64,000 nucleotides of DNA from Novosphingobium sp. Its GTDB lineage: Bacteria > Pseudomonadota > Alphaproteobacteria > Sphingomonadales > Sphingomonadaceae. The number at the start of each line of letters is the position of its first letter. Position 1 is the stretch's first letter. Below are positions 25,823 to 34,505 of the stretch, in pieces. The translations under genes and the position numbers were made by a program. The notes beneath the pieces were generated by a model that saw only the letters and a list, made by a program, of their open reading frames with translations, was not told the DNA's origin and made no database searches. The stretch spans positions 1,364,001-1,428,000 of the forward strand of contig JACKKY010000001.1 in the NCBI GenBank assembly GCA_024236175.1, given 5' to 3'.

Positions 25823-26263
25823 GTGCGAAACATGCGAAACACGCCGCACCCCTCTCGCCGCGCAGCGATCGTCGCACTGGCCCTGGTTCCGCTGCTTTCG
25901 GCTTGCGGATCGACAGCGCCGGTGAAGAGCGCGAATGCAGCGACCACCTCCCGCCCGCCGGTGCGGCAACCCGTCAGCGGCCCGCCGCCTGCGGCCAAGG
26001 TCCACATGATGCCGGGGCTCGAAGGGGTGATCGGTGCGAATGTCAACGATCTGACCCGCCAGTTCGGCACGCCCCGTCTCGACGTCTGGGAAGGCGACGC
26101 ACGCAAGCTGCAGTTCAGCGGAACGGCGTGCATTCTCGATATCTACCTCTACCCGAGCGCCAGGGGCCGCGAACCGCAAGCGACCTATGTCGACGCCAGG
26201 CGCGCTTCCGACGGGATGGACGTGGACCGCGCGGACTGCGTATCGGCGCTCAGAAGGCGCTGA
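25823..26263 (+). CDS. Conserved hypothetical lipoprotein
   Basis: A 146-residue protein with a lipoprotein signal (RRAAIVALALVPLLSAC, lipobox LSAC). The mature part is Pro/Ala-rich, then carries IGANVNDLTRQFGTPRLDVWEGDARKL's compact domain with two later cysteines. The arrangement is reminiscent of small SmpA/BamE-like folds, but I cannot assign a family. It probably sits in the outer membrane facing the periplasm. An in-frame ATG at 25832 is an alternative start. Confidence 0.68.
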   Translation: MRNMRNTPHPSRRAAIVALALVPLLSACGSTAPVKSANAATTSRPPVRQPVSGPPPAAKVHMMPGLEGVIGANVNDLTRQFGTPRLDVWEGDARKLQFSGTACILDIYLYPSARGREPQATYVDARRASDGMDVDRADCVSALRRR

Positions 26264-26342
26264 ATTCCGGGCTCCGGTTCGGGTAACGCGGGTTTAAGCA
26301 TATCGGGCGATAATGGCCTCGCAGACAAGGGGCCTCGACACG

Positions 26343-27290
26343 ATGAGCATGCATTTTCGCGAGATCGCCGAACAGGCAGCGGCAGACGGCACGATCACTG
26401 CGGTTGAAATCCTCGCCTTGCGGCGCGAAGGCTGGGCAAGCGGGCGTATCGAGCCGGTCGAAGCCGAAGCGCTGTTCGTGATCAACGACCGGATGGCCCG
26501 CCACGCGCGCGAATGGTCCGACTTCTTCGTCGAGGCGCTGGGCGAGTTCATCATCAACGGCGTCGAGCCCAAGGGTTACGTCGACGAGACCCAGGCTGAC
26601 TGGCTGATCGCCAAGATCGACCATGACGGCAAGCTCAATTCGATGACCGAGCTGGAACTGCTCATCCGCCTGTTCGAGCGCGCCAAGAGCGTGCCGGACC
26701 GCCTGCGCGAATTCGCACTGGAACAGATCGAGCGGGCCGTCCTGACCGGCCAGGGCCCGACGCGCTGCGGCGGCTCGCTGCAGAAGGGCAACGTCACCGG
26801 CGCCGAAGCGAAGCTGATGCGCCGCATCATGTTTTCCAGCGGAAGCGAGCGCCCGGCGGCGGTAAGCCGCAAGGAAGCCGAACTGCTGTACCGGATCAAG
26901 GATGCCACGCTGGGCGCCAACAACTCGCCCGAATGGAAACGGCTGTTCGTCCAGGGTGTCGGCAATTTCCTGATGGGCTTCAACAGCCATACGCCGCTTT
27001 CGCGCGAACGTGCGGCCGAACTCGAAAGCTTCATGAACGACCACAGCTCTTCGATCGGCGGCTTTTTCGGCCGGATGGCGAAACACGCGGTCAAGGGCAC
27101 GATGTTCGACGGCTTCGGATCGGACGAGCCGGAAGGCCCGGGCCTGGAAGTCCGCGTCGACGAGGCGCGCGAATTGACGACCAGCGAGAAGACCTGGCTC
27201 GAAGGCAAGATCGACGGCAATGCCCGGGTCGACGAGTTCGACCAGGCGTTGCTGGATTTCATCGCCGAGGAAACCGGCGAAACCCGCTGA
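26343..27290 (+). CDS. Conserved hypothetical protein
   Basis: A 315-residue cytoplasmic, largely helical protein of unknown function. It contains internal repetition of the type EWSDFFVEALGEFIING (near residue 57) and EWKRLFVQGVGNFLMGF (near 200), each preceded by a region starting with an E-A-E-x-L-(F/Y)-x-I pattern, suggesting a duplicated helical unit. The arrangement recalls TerB-like folds, but without clear motifs. The start at 26343 is chosen over 26313 because the extra ten residues look unstructured. Its stop touches the convergent sufA stop directly. Confidence 0.68.
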   Translation: MSMHFREIAEQAAADGTITAVEILALRREGWASGRIEPVEAEALFVINDRMARHAREWSDFFVEALGEFIINGVEPKGYVDETQADWLIAKIDHDGKLNSMTELELLIRLFERAKSVPDRLREFALEQIERAVLTGQGPTRCGGSLQKGNVTGAEAKLMRRIMFSSGSERPAAVSRKEAELLYRIKDATLGANNSPEWKRLFVQGVGNFLMGFNSHTPLSRERAAELESFMNDHSSSIGGFFGRMAKHAVKGTMFDGFGSDEPEGPGLEVRVDEARELTTSEKTWLEGKIDGNARVDEFDQALLDFIAEETGETR

Positions 27291-27650
27291 TCAGACGGTA
27301 AAGCTTTCGCCGCAGCCGCAACTGCCCTTGGCGTTGGGGTTGTCGAACACGAAACCGGCGGCGAAATCGTCTTCCTGCCAGTCCATCGTGCTGCCCACGA
27401 GGTACAGCACGCTGGCCCCGTCGATGAAGAAGGTGCCCCCCGGCGTCTCGATCCGTTCGTCGATCGGATCGGCCTGGGAGACATAGTCCACCGAATAGGC
27501 GAGCCCCGAACAGCCACGGCGCGGCGTGGAAAGCTTCACGCCGATCGCGTCTTCGGGCGCTTGCGCCATCAGCGCGGCAATGCGCTCCTCGGCCGCCGGG
27601 GTGAGGATCACGGCCGCAGGGCGGGCTCTGGTCTTGGTTTCACTCGACAT
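27291..27650 (-). CDS. sufA: A-type iron-sulfur carrier, SUF operon
   Basis: A 119-residue HesB/IscA-fold protein. The three Fe-S cysteines are in RRGCSGLAY and SCGCGESF. It accepts clusters from SufBCD and passes them to apo-proteins. It is the last gene of the SUF operon; its ATG overlaps the DUF59 stop by one base (TGATG). A second A-type carrier is encoded at 53676-54008. Confidence 0.9.
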   Translation of the reverse strand: MSSETKTRARPAAVILTPAAEERIAALMAQAPEDAIGVKLSTPRRGCSGLAYSVDYVSQADPIDERIETPGGTFFIDGASVLYLVGSTMDWQEDDFAAGFVFDNPNAKGSCGCGESFTV

Positions 27651-28138
27651 CACAACATTCCCAGTTCGAGCTTCGCCTCGTCGCTCATCTTGCCCATGTC
27701 CCAGGGCGGATCCCAGACGATGTTCACTTCGGCGTCGCGCACGCCCGGCACCGCGCCGACGCGCAGTTCCACTTCCCCGGGCAGCGATTCGGCCACGGGA
27801 CAATGCGGCGTGGTCAGCGTCATGGTCACGGCGACACTGCCCTCGTCCGAAACGTCGACCGCGTAGATGAGGCCGAGGTCGTAGATATTGACCGGGATCT
27901 CCGGATCGAAAATCTCTTTCAGCGCGGCGATCACCGATTCGTAGGTTTCGCCGCCCGGCTCTCCCGGCGATACGCCTTCGGGCTTTTCCGCGAGGAAGCC
28001 TTCAAGGTAGTCGCGCTTGCGCTCCAGCTTTTCACCGGCGGTTTCGGGGGCCGCTTCGGCATCGTCGACGCGCGCGCGCGGCGGCGGGGAAACGCTGTCC
28101 ACCTCCTCGACCTTGAAGCTGCGGGTCTCGTCACTCAT
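27650..28138 (-). CDS. DUF59/MIP18 family Fe-S assembly protein (SufT-like)
   Basis: A 162-residue protein. The first ~60 residues are charged and low in complexity. The rest is a DUF59 domain: YESVIAALKEIFDPEIPVNIYDLGL, MTLTTPHCPV with the reactive cysteine, and IVWDPPWD. Members of this group support Fe-S cluster maturation. It overlaps sufS by four bases and sufA by one. Confidence 0.88.
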   Translation of the reverse strand: MSDETRSFKVEEVDSVSPPPRARVDDAEAAPETAGEKLERKRDYLEGFLAEKPEGVSPGEPGGETYESVIAALKEIFDPEIPVNIYDLGLIYAVDVSDEGSVAVTMTLTTPHCPVAESLPGEVELRVGAVPGVRDAEVNIVWDPPWDMGKMSDEAKLELGML

Positions 28139-29355
28139 CCGAAGATCCTCCTGGTGCGCTCGATGCCGCGCAAGAGCGCCTCGATATCGCTTTCGTCGCT
28201 GTAAAGGCCGAAACTGGCCCGTGCCGTGGCCGGCACGCCGAGATGATCCATCAGCGGCTGGGCGCAGTGGTGCCCGGCGCGGATCGCCACGCCTTCCTCG
28301 TCCAGTATGGTGCCGAGATCGTGCGGGTGGACGCCGTCCAGCGCGAAGCTGACGATGCCGGCGGAATCTTCCGGCCCGAACAGGATGACCGAATTGAGCC
28401 GTCCCAGTTCCTCGCGTGCCTTGGCAACCAGCGCCATCTCGTGAGCATGGATCGCGCCGACGCCGATCGCATCGACGTAGTCGATCGCGGCGGCCAGCCC
28501 GACCGCCTCGACGATCGCGGGAGTGCCCGCCTCGAAACGCTGCGGCGGGGGGGCATAGGTGGTGCGCTCGAAGGTAACACGGTCGATCATGGCCCCGCCG
28601 CCATGCCAGGGTGGCATGGCATCGAGAATTTCGGCCTTCGCCCAGAGCGCGCCGATACCCGTCGGCCCGTACAGCTTGTGCGCGGAAAAGACGTAAAAAT
28701 CGCAATCGAGCGCTGCAACATCGACCGGCAGGCGCGGCACCGCCTGGCACCCGTCGATCAGGAGCCTGGCGCCAACGCCATGCGCGAGATCGGCGGCGCG
28801 GCGGCAGTCGAGCGTGGAGCCCAGCACGTTCGAGACATGGGCCAGCGCGACCAGCTTGTGCCGCGGGGTCAGCATGCGTTCGGCGGCATCCAGGTCGATC
28901 AGCCCGTCATCGGTAAGCGGGCAGACGTCGATTTCGATACCGGTGCGGTCTCGCAGCAGCTGCCAGGGCACGATATTGGAATGATGCTCCAGCACCGAAA
29001 GCAGGACGCGGTCTCCCGCCTCGAGCTGCGAACCGCCCCAGCTGTGCGCGACGAGATTGATCGCCTCGGTCGCGCCGCGGGTGAAGATCACTTCCTCCTC
29101 GCGCCCGCCGATGAAGTGCGCCACCCGGCGCCGCGCCGCTTCGAAAGCCAGCGTCATGTCGGCGGAGCGCGCATAGACGCCGCGATGGACGGTCGCGTAG
29201 TCCCTGCCCATGGCGCGGACGGTCGCATCGATCACCGCTTGCGGCTTCTGCGCCGTCGCAGCGGTATCGAGATAATGCCAGGGCTTGCCCTCCGCGGTTG
29301 CCAGGCCGGGAAAATCGGCCCGCAGATCGGGGCGGATGATCGTGGCCGTGCTCAC
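28135..29355 (-). CDS. sufS: SufS-type cysteine desulfurase
   Basis: A 406-residue PLP enzyme that takes sulfur from cysteine for cluster assembly. The PLP lysine is K227 (FSAHKLYGPTG) and the persulfide cysteine C364 (RAGHHCAQPLM), the class II pattern. ATEAINLVA and EHHSNIVPWQ are further hallmarks. Start and stop overlap the neighbours by four bases each. There is no sufE or sufU gene in the window. Confidence 0.95.
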   Translation of the reverse strand: MSTATIIRPDLRADFPGLATAEGKPWHYLDTAATAQKPQAVIDATVRAMGRDYATVHRGVYARSADMTLAFEAARRRVAHFIGGREEEVIFTRGATEAINLVAHSWGGSQLEAGDRVLLSVLEHHSNIVPWQLLRDRTGIEIDVCPLTDDGLIDLDAAERMLTPRHKLVALAHVSNVLGSTLDCRRAADLAHGVGARLLIDGCQAVPRLPVDVAALDCDFYVFSAHKLYGPTGIGALWAKAEILDAMPPWHGGGAMIDRVTFERTTYAPPPQRFEAGTPAIVEAVGLAAAIDYVDAIGVGAIHAHEMALVAKAREELGRLNSVILFGPEDSAGIVSFALDGVHPHDLGTILDEEGVAIRAGHHCAQPLMDHLGVPATARASFGLYSDESDIEALLRGIERTRRIFG

Positions 29356-30089
29356 AACATCTCCCCCAGCCGCTGCAATGCGGCATCGCTCAGCGCCTCC
29401 TCGTCCGGCGCGCCGGCGAAGGCTTCGGCGATGAACGCCTGCAGCATCAGCCGCTTGGCCTCAGGCGGGGTCAGCCCGCGCGACTGCAGGTAGAACAGGC
29501 CCTGAGCGTCGAGCTCTCCCACGGCGCAGCCATGCGCCGCCTTGACGTCATCGGCATAGATCTCGAGCTCCGGCCGCGCATTGGCGGTGGCCGTACGATC
29601 GAGCAGCATCGCACGCACGGACTGTTCGGCATCGGTGCCGTCGGCCCCACGGGCGACCGCGATCCGGCCGAGGTAGGTTCCCACCGCCTGGCCCGCGAGC
29701 ACCGAGCGGACGACCTGCTCGCTGACCGCATCGGGCGCCTCGTGCGAGACCTCGGTCACGATTTCCAGCGTCTGGCTGCCGCTGCCGAGCTGCGCCGCGC
29801 CGAGCGTGAAACGCGCGCCTTCGTCCAGCCGCACGTCGACGGCGATGCGCCCGAAGGACGGACCGGCGCTGAGAATGCGCAGGTCGAAGCGCGCGCCCTT
29901 TTCCAGCGTGACGACAAGATGGCGCGCGATGTTGGCCTCGCCCAGTTCGACCACCTGCATCGCATCGCTGCTTCCGGCAGGCACGGCCACCTCCTCGCGC
30001 GCGACGGGCCAGAGGCCGGACAGCGCATCGAGGTCCGTGTAGCGGAACGCCTCGTCCCTGCGGGTCGGAAGAGCGGTCGCGTCGTTCAC
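29352..30089 (-). CDS. sufD: SufD scaffold subunit (short form)
   Basis: A 245-residue SufD, much shorter than the ~420 residues usual in enterobacteria. It keeps the C-terminal beta-helix and terminal helix region (LEIYADDVKAAHGCAVGELD, FYLQSRGLTPPEAKRLML), including the conserved His. The N-terminal domain is reduced to about 30 residues. It should pair with SufB on the SufBC2D scaffold. Overlaps of four bases with sufC and sufS indicate coupling. Confidence 0.9.
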   Translation of the reverse strand: MNDATALPTRRDEAFRYTDLDALSGLWPVAREEVAVPAGSSDAMQVVELGEANIARHLVVTLEKGARFDLRILSAGPSFGRIAVDVRLDEGARFTLGAAQLGSGSQTLEIVTEVSHEAPDAVSEQVVRSVLAGQAVGTYLGRIAVARGADGTDAEQSVRAMLLDRTATANARPELEIYADDVKAAHGCAVGELDAQGLFYLQSRGLTPPEAKRLMLQAFIAEAFAGAPDEEALSDAALQRLGEML

Positions 30090-30829
30090 GCCGCGACCGC
30101 CTCGTAACCCTCTTCCTCGAGCTGGAGCGCCAGCTCCGGCCCGCCGGTCTTGACGATGCGCCCGGCGGCAAGGACGTGGACATAATCCGGCTTCACGTAA
30201 TCGAGCAGCCGCTGGTAATGCGTGATCAGCAGCACGCCCTTGCCGGGCTGGCGCATGATCGCGTTGATGCCTTCGCCCACGATCCGCAGCGCATCGATGT
30301 CGAGCCCGGAATCGGTCTCGTCGAGCACTGCGAACTTCGGGTCGAGAATGCCCATCTGCACCATTTCGGCGCGCTTCTTCTCGCCGCCGGAAAAGCCGAC
30401 GTTCACCGGCCGCTTGAGCATGTCCATATCGAGCTTGAGCAGCGCCGCCTTCTCCTTGGCGAGCTTGAGGAACTCGCCGCCGGACAGCGGTTCCTCGCCC
30501 CGGCCCTTGCGCTGGGCATTGGCCGCCTCGCGCAGGAACTGGACGAAGGAGACGCCCGGGATCTCGACCGGGTACTGGAAGCCGAGGAACAGGCCGGCGG
30601 CAGCGCGCTCATGCGGTTCGAGCTGGAGCAGGTCCTGTCCGTCGAAGCTGACCGAACCCCCGGTCACCTCGTAACCGGGCCGTCCGCCCAGCACATAGCC
30701 GAGCGTCGACTTGCCCGCGCCGTTCGGGCCCATAATGGCGTGGACCTCGCCCGCGTTCACGGTGAGCGAAAGCCCCTTGAGGATGGGCTTGCCGCCGATC
30801 TCGGCGGTGAGGTTATCGATCTGGAGCAT
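30086..30829 (-). CDS. sufC: Fe-S assembly ATPase SufC
   Basis: A 247-residue ABC-type ATPase: Walker A GPNGAGKST (34-42), signature SGGEKKR and Walker B FAVLDETDSGLD with the SufC-type ending. It powers the SufBCD scaffold. The ATG at 30829 is used because it opens the conserved MLQIDNL; it lies 17 bases inside the DUF559 gene. Confidence 0.95.
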   Translation of the reverse strand: MLQIDNLTAEIGGKPILKGLSLTVNAGEVHAIMGPNGAGKSTLGYVLGGRPGYEVTGGSVSFDGQDLLQLEPHERAAAGLFLGFQYPVEIPGVSFVQFLREAANAQRKGRGEEPLSGGEFLKLAKEKAALLKLDMDMLKRPVNVGFSGGEKKRAEMVQMGILDPKFAVLDETDSGLDIDALRIVGEGINAIMRQPGKGVLLITHYQRLLDYVKPDYVHVLAAGRIVKTGGPELALQLEEEGYEAVAA

Positions 30830-31343
30830 TGTCGGTCCTGTTGCTGTGATCGTGCCGCGCGGCGCGCGGGTGATCTGCAAAATGCTTGCGGCGCGCTTCC
30901 TGCTTGTCGGCGATGCGCAGACGCATCTCCGCTGTAATTCGCTGCAGGACGGCGGCCATGTCCTCTAGGATATCGCCGGCCTTGAGCCGCAGCACACGGA
31001 TGCCGACCGCTTCGAGGCTCTTGTCGCGACGGGTGGCGATCGTGTCGGCGTCTTCCTCGTCGATGGCGATGGCCAGGCCGAGATTATGGCAATTGAAGTC
31101 GACGATGGCCGAACCGATCACCGCGTGGCGCTTGAAGGTGTAACGGCCAAGGTCGGCCTTGGCGAAACGCTCGGCCAGCGCCTTGTGCGCCGGGGAAGAG
31201 TGGCGCCGCATCTCGCGGGCACGGTCATGCAGCGCATCAAGGCGCTTTTCCGAGATTTCCCAGCCGCGTCCCTTTTTCTTGAGCGCGGGCCCCTCCGCCT
31301 CATCGGACGGATCGCGTAAAGCCAGTTTCTTGCGGTCGCTCAC
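30813..31343 (-). CDS. DUF559 endonuclease-like protein within the SUF operon
   Basis: A 176-residue protein with a DUF559 domain: REMRRHSSPAHKALAERFAK, YTFKRHAVIGSAIVDFNCHNLGLAIAIDEE and a RRDKSLEAVGIRVLRL stretch. This is the Vsr/PD-(D/E)xK-like fold, with D and E in place for catalysis. It starts on the sufB stop (ATGA) and overlaps sufC by 17 bases, so it is a true operon member. Its role in Fe-S assembly, if any, is unknown. Confidence 0.85.
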   Translation of the reverse strand: MSDRKKLALRDPSDEAEGPALKKKGRGWEISEKRLDALHDRAREMRRHSSPAHKALAERFAKADLGRYTFKRHAVIGSAIVDFNCHNLGLAIAIDEEDADTIATRRDKSLEAVGIRVLRLKAGDILEDMAAVLQRITAEMRLRIADKQEARRKHFADHPRAARHDHSNRTDNAPDR

Positions 31344-32839
31344 CCGACACTCCCTTCAAGGCTGATACCCAGCAGCTTCTGCGCCTCGACCGCGAATTCC
31401 ATCGGCAGCTGCTGCAGCACTTCCTTCGCAAAGCCGTTGACGATCAGCGCCACGGCTTCCTCGGTGTCGAGCCCGCGCTGCATCGCATAGAACAGCTGGT
31501 CGTCGCTGATCTTGCTGGTGGTCGCCTCGTGCTCGATCTGGGCGGAGGGATTGCGCACCTCGATATAGGGCACGGTGTGGGCGCCGCATTCCTTGCCGAG
31601 CAGTAGCGAATCGCACTGGGTGAAATTGCGCACGCCCTCGGCATTGGCGCCGACGCGCACCAGCCCGCGATAGGTGTTGTTCGACTTGCCGGCGCTGATG
31701 CCCTTGGAAATGATCGTCGAGCGGCTTCCGGCGCCGTTGTGGATCATCTTGGTGCCGGTATCGGCCTGCTGGTAATTGTTTGTGACGGCGACCGAATAAA
31801 ACTCGCCGACCGAATCCTCGCCGTTGAGAACGCAGCTCGGATATTTCCATGTAATGGCGCTGCCCGTCTCGACCTGGGTCCAGCTGATCTTGCTGCGCTT
31901 GCCCTGGCACAGCCCGCGCTTTGTGACGAAATTGTAGATCCCGCCCTTGCCCTGCGCATCACCGGGATACCAGTTCTGCACGGTCGAATACTTGATCTCG
32001 GCATCGTCGAGCGCGACCAGCTCGACCACCGCGGCGTGGAGCTGGTTCTCGTCGCGCTGCGGGGCGGTGCAGCCTTCGAGGTACGATACGTAGCTGCCCT
32101 TGTCGGCGACGATCAGCGTGCGCTCGAACTGGCCGGTGTTCTCGGCATTGATGCGGAAATAGGTGGAAAGCTCCATCGGGCAGCGCACCCCTTCGGGGAT
32201 GTAGACAAAGGTGCCGTCCGAAAAGACCGCGCAGTTGAGCGCCGCGAAATAATTGTCGTGCTGCGGCACAACCCGGCCGAGCCACTTCTTCACGAGATCG
32301 GGATGTTCGCGGATCGCCTCGCTGATCGACAGGAAAATGACTCCCGCCTTCTTCAGCTCCTCGCGGAAAGTCGTGGCGACCGAAACCGAATCGAACACCG
32401 CATCGACCGCCACCTTGCGCGCGCCTTCCACGCCGGCGAGCACCTTCTGCTCCTCCAGCGGAATGCCGAGCTTTTCATAGACCTTGAGGATATCGGGATC
32501 GACTTCGTCGAGGCTCTTCAGCGCCTCCTTCTTCTTGGGCGCGGCGTAATAATAGGCGTCCTGATAATCGATCGGCGGAACGGAAAGCTTCGCCCAGTCG
32601 GGCGGCGTCATCGTCAGCCAGTGGCGATAGGCCTTGAGCCGCCATTGCAGCATCCATTCCGGCTCGTTCTTCTTGGCCGAAATGAAACGGACGGTGTCTT
32701 CGCTCAGCCCCTTGGGCGCGAACTCCTGTTCGATGTCGGCTGACCAGCCGTGCTCGTAATCGGCGACCCTGGCCGCCGCCTCGCGCGCGGCCCTGTCCTT
32801 TTCCAGCGCCTCCGGGGGAGTCGTATCGTCAGTCATCAA
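31340..32839 (-). CDS. sufB: Fe-S cluster scaffold SufB
   Basis: A 499-residue SufB. Typical segments are FISAKKNEPEWMLQWRLKAY near the N-terminus, LNCAVFSDGTFVYIPEGVRC, EGCTAPQRDENQLHAAVVEL and CDSLLLGKECGAHTVPYIEV near the C-terminus with conserved cysteines. It is the central scaffold with SufC and SufD. Its ATG overlaps the Rrf2 regulator stop by four bases. Confidence 0.96.
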   Translation of the reverse strand: MMTDDTTPPEALEKDRAAREAAARVADYEHGWSADIEQEFAPKGLSEDTVRFISAKKNEPEWMLQWRLKAYRHWLTMTPPDWAKLSVPPIDYQDAYYYAAPKKKEALKSLDEVDPDILKVYEKLGIPLEEQKVLAGVEGARKVAVDAVFDSVSVATTFREELKKAGVIFLSISEAIREHPDLVKKWLGRVVPQHDNYFAALNCAVFSDGTFVYIPEGVRCPMELSTYFRINAENTGQFERTLIVADKGSYVSYLEGCTAPQRDENQLHAAVVELVALDDAEIKYSTVQNWYPGDAQGKGGIYNFVTKRGLCQGKRSKISWTQVETGSAITWKYPSCVLNGEDSVGEFYSVAVTNNYQQADTGTKMIHNGAGSRSTIISKGISAGKSNNTYRGLVRVGANAEGVRNFTQCDSLLLGKECGAHTVPYIEVRNPSAQIEHEATTSKISDDQLFYAMQRGLDTEEAVALIVNGFAKEVLQQLPMEFAVEAQKLLGISLEGSVG

Positions 32840-33309
32840 AAGGCTCCGTTCGTGCCAAGCGTGGCCGGAACCTCTCCCGGACTATTGTTTTCGATCTCGA
32901 TTGCGGGCGAACCCGACAGGTCGGTCAGGCTTACTTCGGCAAGCGCGCCGCGCAAGGCCCGGTTTACGACCGGCCAGTGCTGCCTGACCATGCAGCTTTG
33001 CTCCAGAGTGCAGTCCTGCCGGGCTTCCTCGATGCAGGCGGTCAGCGCAATCGGCCCTTCGACCGCCTCGACAATGTCGGCCAGCGTGATCGCGGCAGCC
33101 GGGCGCGCCAGCCTCAGGCCGCCGCCGACACCGCGCGAGGAGCGCAGCAGCCCTGCCGACGTCAGCCGGCTGACCAGCTTCTGCACGGTCGGCGCGGGCA
33201 GGCCCGTTTCCTCGGCGAGCTGGCCCGCAGAGACGCGCGCACCGCCGCAATGCCGCGCGGCGGCGGTCATGATGACGACGGAATAATCTGCCATGCTGGA
33301 CAAGCGCAT
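32836..33309 (-). CDS. Rrf2 family regulator of the SUF operon
   Basis: A 157-residue regulator with a winged helix (MRLSSMADYSVVIMTAAAR, ETGLPAPTVQKLVSRLTSAGLL, SRGVGGGLRLARP). Three cysteines (TACIEEARQDCTLEQSC pattern) can hold a [2Fe-2S] cluster as in IscR. It leads the SUF operon and probably autoregulates it in response to Fe-S status. The ATG at 33309 starts the conserved domain; an upstream start at 33339 adds ten residues. Confidence 0.9.
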   Translation of the reverse strand: MRLSSMADYSVVIMTAAARHCGGARVSAGQLAEETGLPAPTVQKLVSRLTSAGLLRSSRGVGGGLRLARPAAAITLADIVEAVEGPIALTACIEEARQDCTLEQSCMVRQHWPVVNRALRGALAEVSLTDLSGSPAIEIENNSPGEVPATLGTNGAF

Positions 33310-33463
33310 GAATTTGCTGCCGTTCTGGTTGGCGGTCAAAATTGGATCGATTCGTTCCGGTTTACCTAGTGTGCCCGAACGCAGGTTTCAACCGGGGAGT
33401 TTCATGCCCTGTTCCATGCCTGTCCATTGAGCGGTGCAGGCGGTGCGTCTATGCCCCCCGGCA

Positions 33464-34495
33464 ATGGCCTATTCGCTGATCCGCCCCGCCCTGTTCGCAC
33501 TCGACGCAGAACGCGCCCATGGCCTCGCCCTTGCTGCACTCAAGCTCATGCCCGGAGGCAGGCCCGCGCCGCCGGGAGGGCCGCTCGAAACGCAAGTCGC
33601 CGGCATCACCTTTCCAAACCCGCTCGGCATGGCCGCCGGCTTCGACAAGGATGCCGAAGTGCCCGACGCATTGCTCGGCCTGGGTTTCGGCTTTGCCGAA
33701 GTCGGCTCGATCACGCCGCTTCCCCAGCCGGGCAATCCCAAGCCGCGCCTGTTCCGGCTCGAGGAAGACCGGGCAGTGATCAACCGCATGGGTTTCAACA
33801 ACGGCGGGGCTTCCGTCGCTGTGGAGCGCCTGCGCAAGCGGCGCGGCAGGACAGGCATTGTCGGAATCAACATCGGCGCCAACAAGGATTCGGCCGACCG
33901 CATTGCCGATTACGCGATGATGGCCCGGCTGATGGCCCCGCTCGCCTCCTACCTCGCGGTGAACGTCAGCAGTCCCAATACGCCGGGCCTGCGCGCCCTG
34001 CAGGACGAAGCCGCATTGTCCGCCCTGCTCGACGCCGTGCTGGCGGCGCGCGGCGACGAAGGCCCGCCCGTTTTCCTCAAGGTCGCCCCCGATCTCGAGC
34101 CGGCGGATGTCGACGCGATCGCCCGTATCGCCATCGACAAGGGGCTCGGCGCGTTGATCGTCTCGAACACCACGATTTCCCGCACCCCGCTGAAGTCGAG
34201 TCTCGCCGGGGAACAGGGCGGCCTGTCCGGCGCGCCGCTCAGGGACCTTGCCCAGCAAAGACTGCGCGACTTTCGCAAGGCGACAGGCGGGACGGTGCCT
34301 CTGGTCGGCGTCGGCGGCATCGCAACCGCGGAGGACGCCTGGGCCCGCATCCGCGCGGGCGCAAGCCTCGTCCAGCTCTATTCGGCGATGGTCTATCACG
34401 GCCCCGGCATTGCCAGAACGATCGTGGGAGGGCTGGAGCCGTTGATGCGGCGCGACGGATTCGCCTCCATTGCCGAGGCTGTCGGAACAGAATAG
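33464..34495 (+). CDS. pyrD: Dihydroorotate dehydrogenase (quinone)
   Basis: A 343-residue class 2 enzyme that oxidises dihydroorotate to orotate with quinone in pyrimidine synthesis. It has the membrane-associating N-terminus (AYSLIRPALFALDAERAHGLAL), NPLGMAAGFDKD, VEVGSITP-like AEVGSITPLPQPGNPKPRLFR, VNVSSPNTPGLR with the catalytic serine, and VGVGGIATAEDA for FMN phosphate. Ten bases separate it from ggt. Confidence 0.95.
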   Translation: MAYSLIRPALFALDAERAHGLALAALKLMPGGRPAPPGGPLETQVAGITFPNPLGMAAGFDKDAEVPDALLGLGFGFAEVGSITPLPQPGNPKPRLFRLEEDRAVINRMGFNNGGASVAVERLRKRRGRTGIVGINIGANKDSADRIADYAMMARLMAPLASYLAVNVSSPNTPGLRALQDEAALSALLDAVLAARGDEGPPVFLKVAPDLEPADVDAIARIAIDKGLGALIVSNTTISRTPLKSSLAGEQGGLSGAPLRDLAQQRLRDFRKATGGTVPLVGVGGIATAEDAWARIRAGASLVQLYSAMVYHGPGIARTIVGGLEPLMRRDGFASIAEAVGTE

Positions 34496-34505
34496 GCCAC
34501 ATCCC

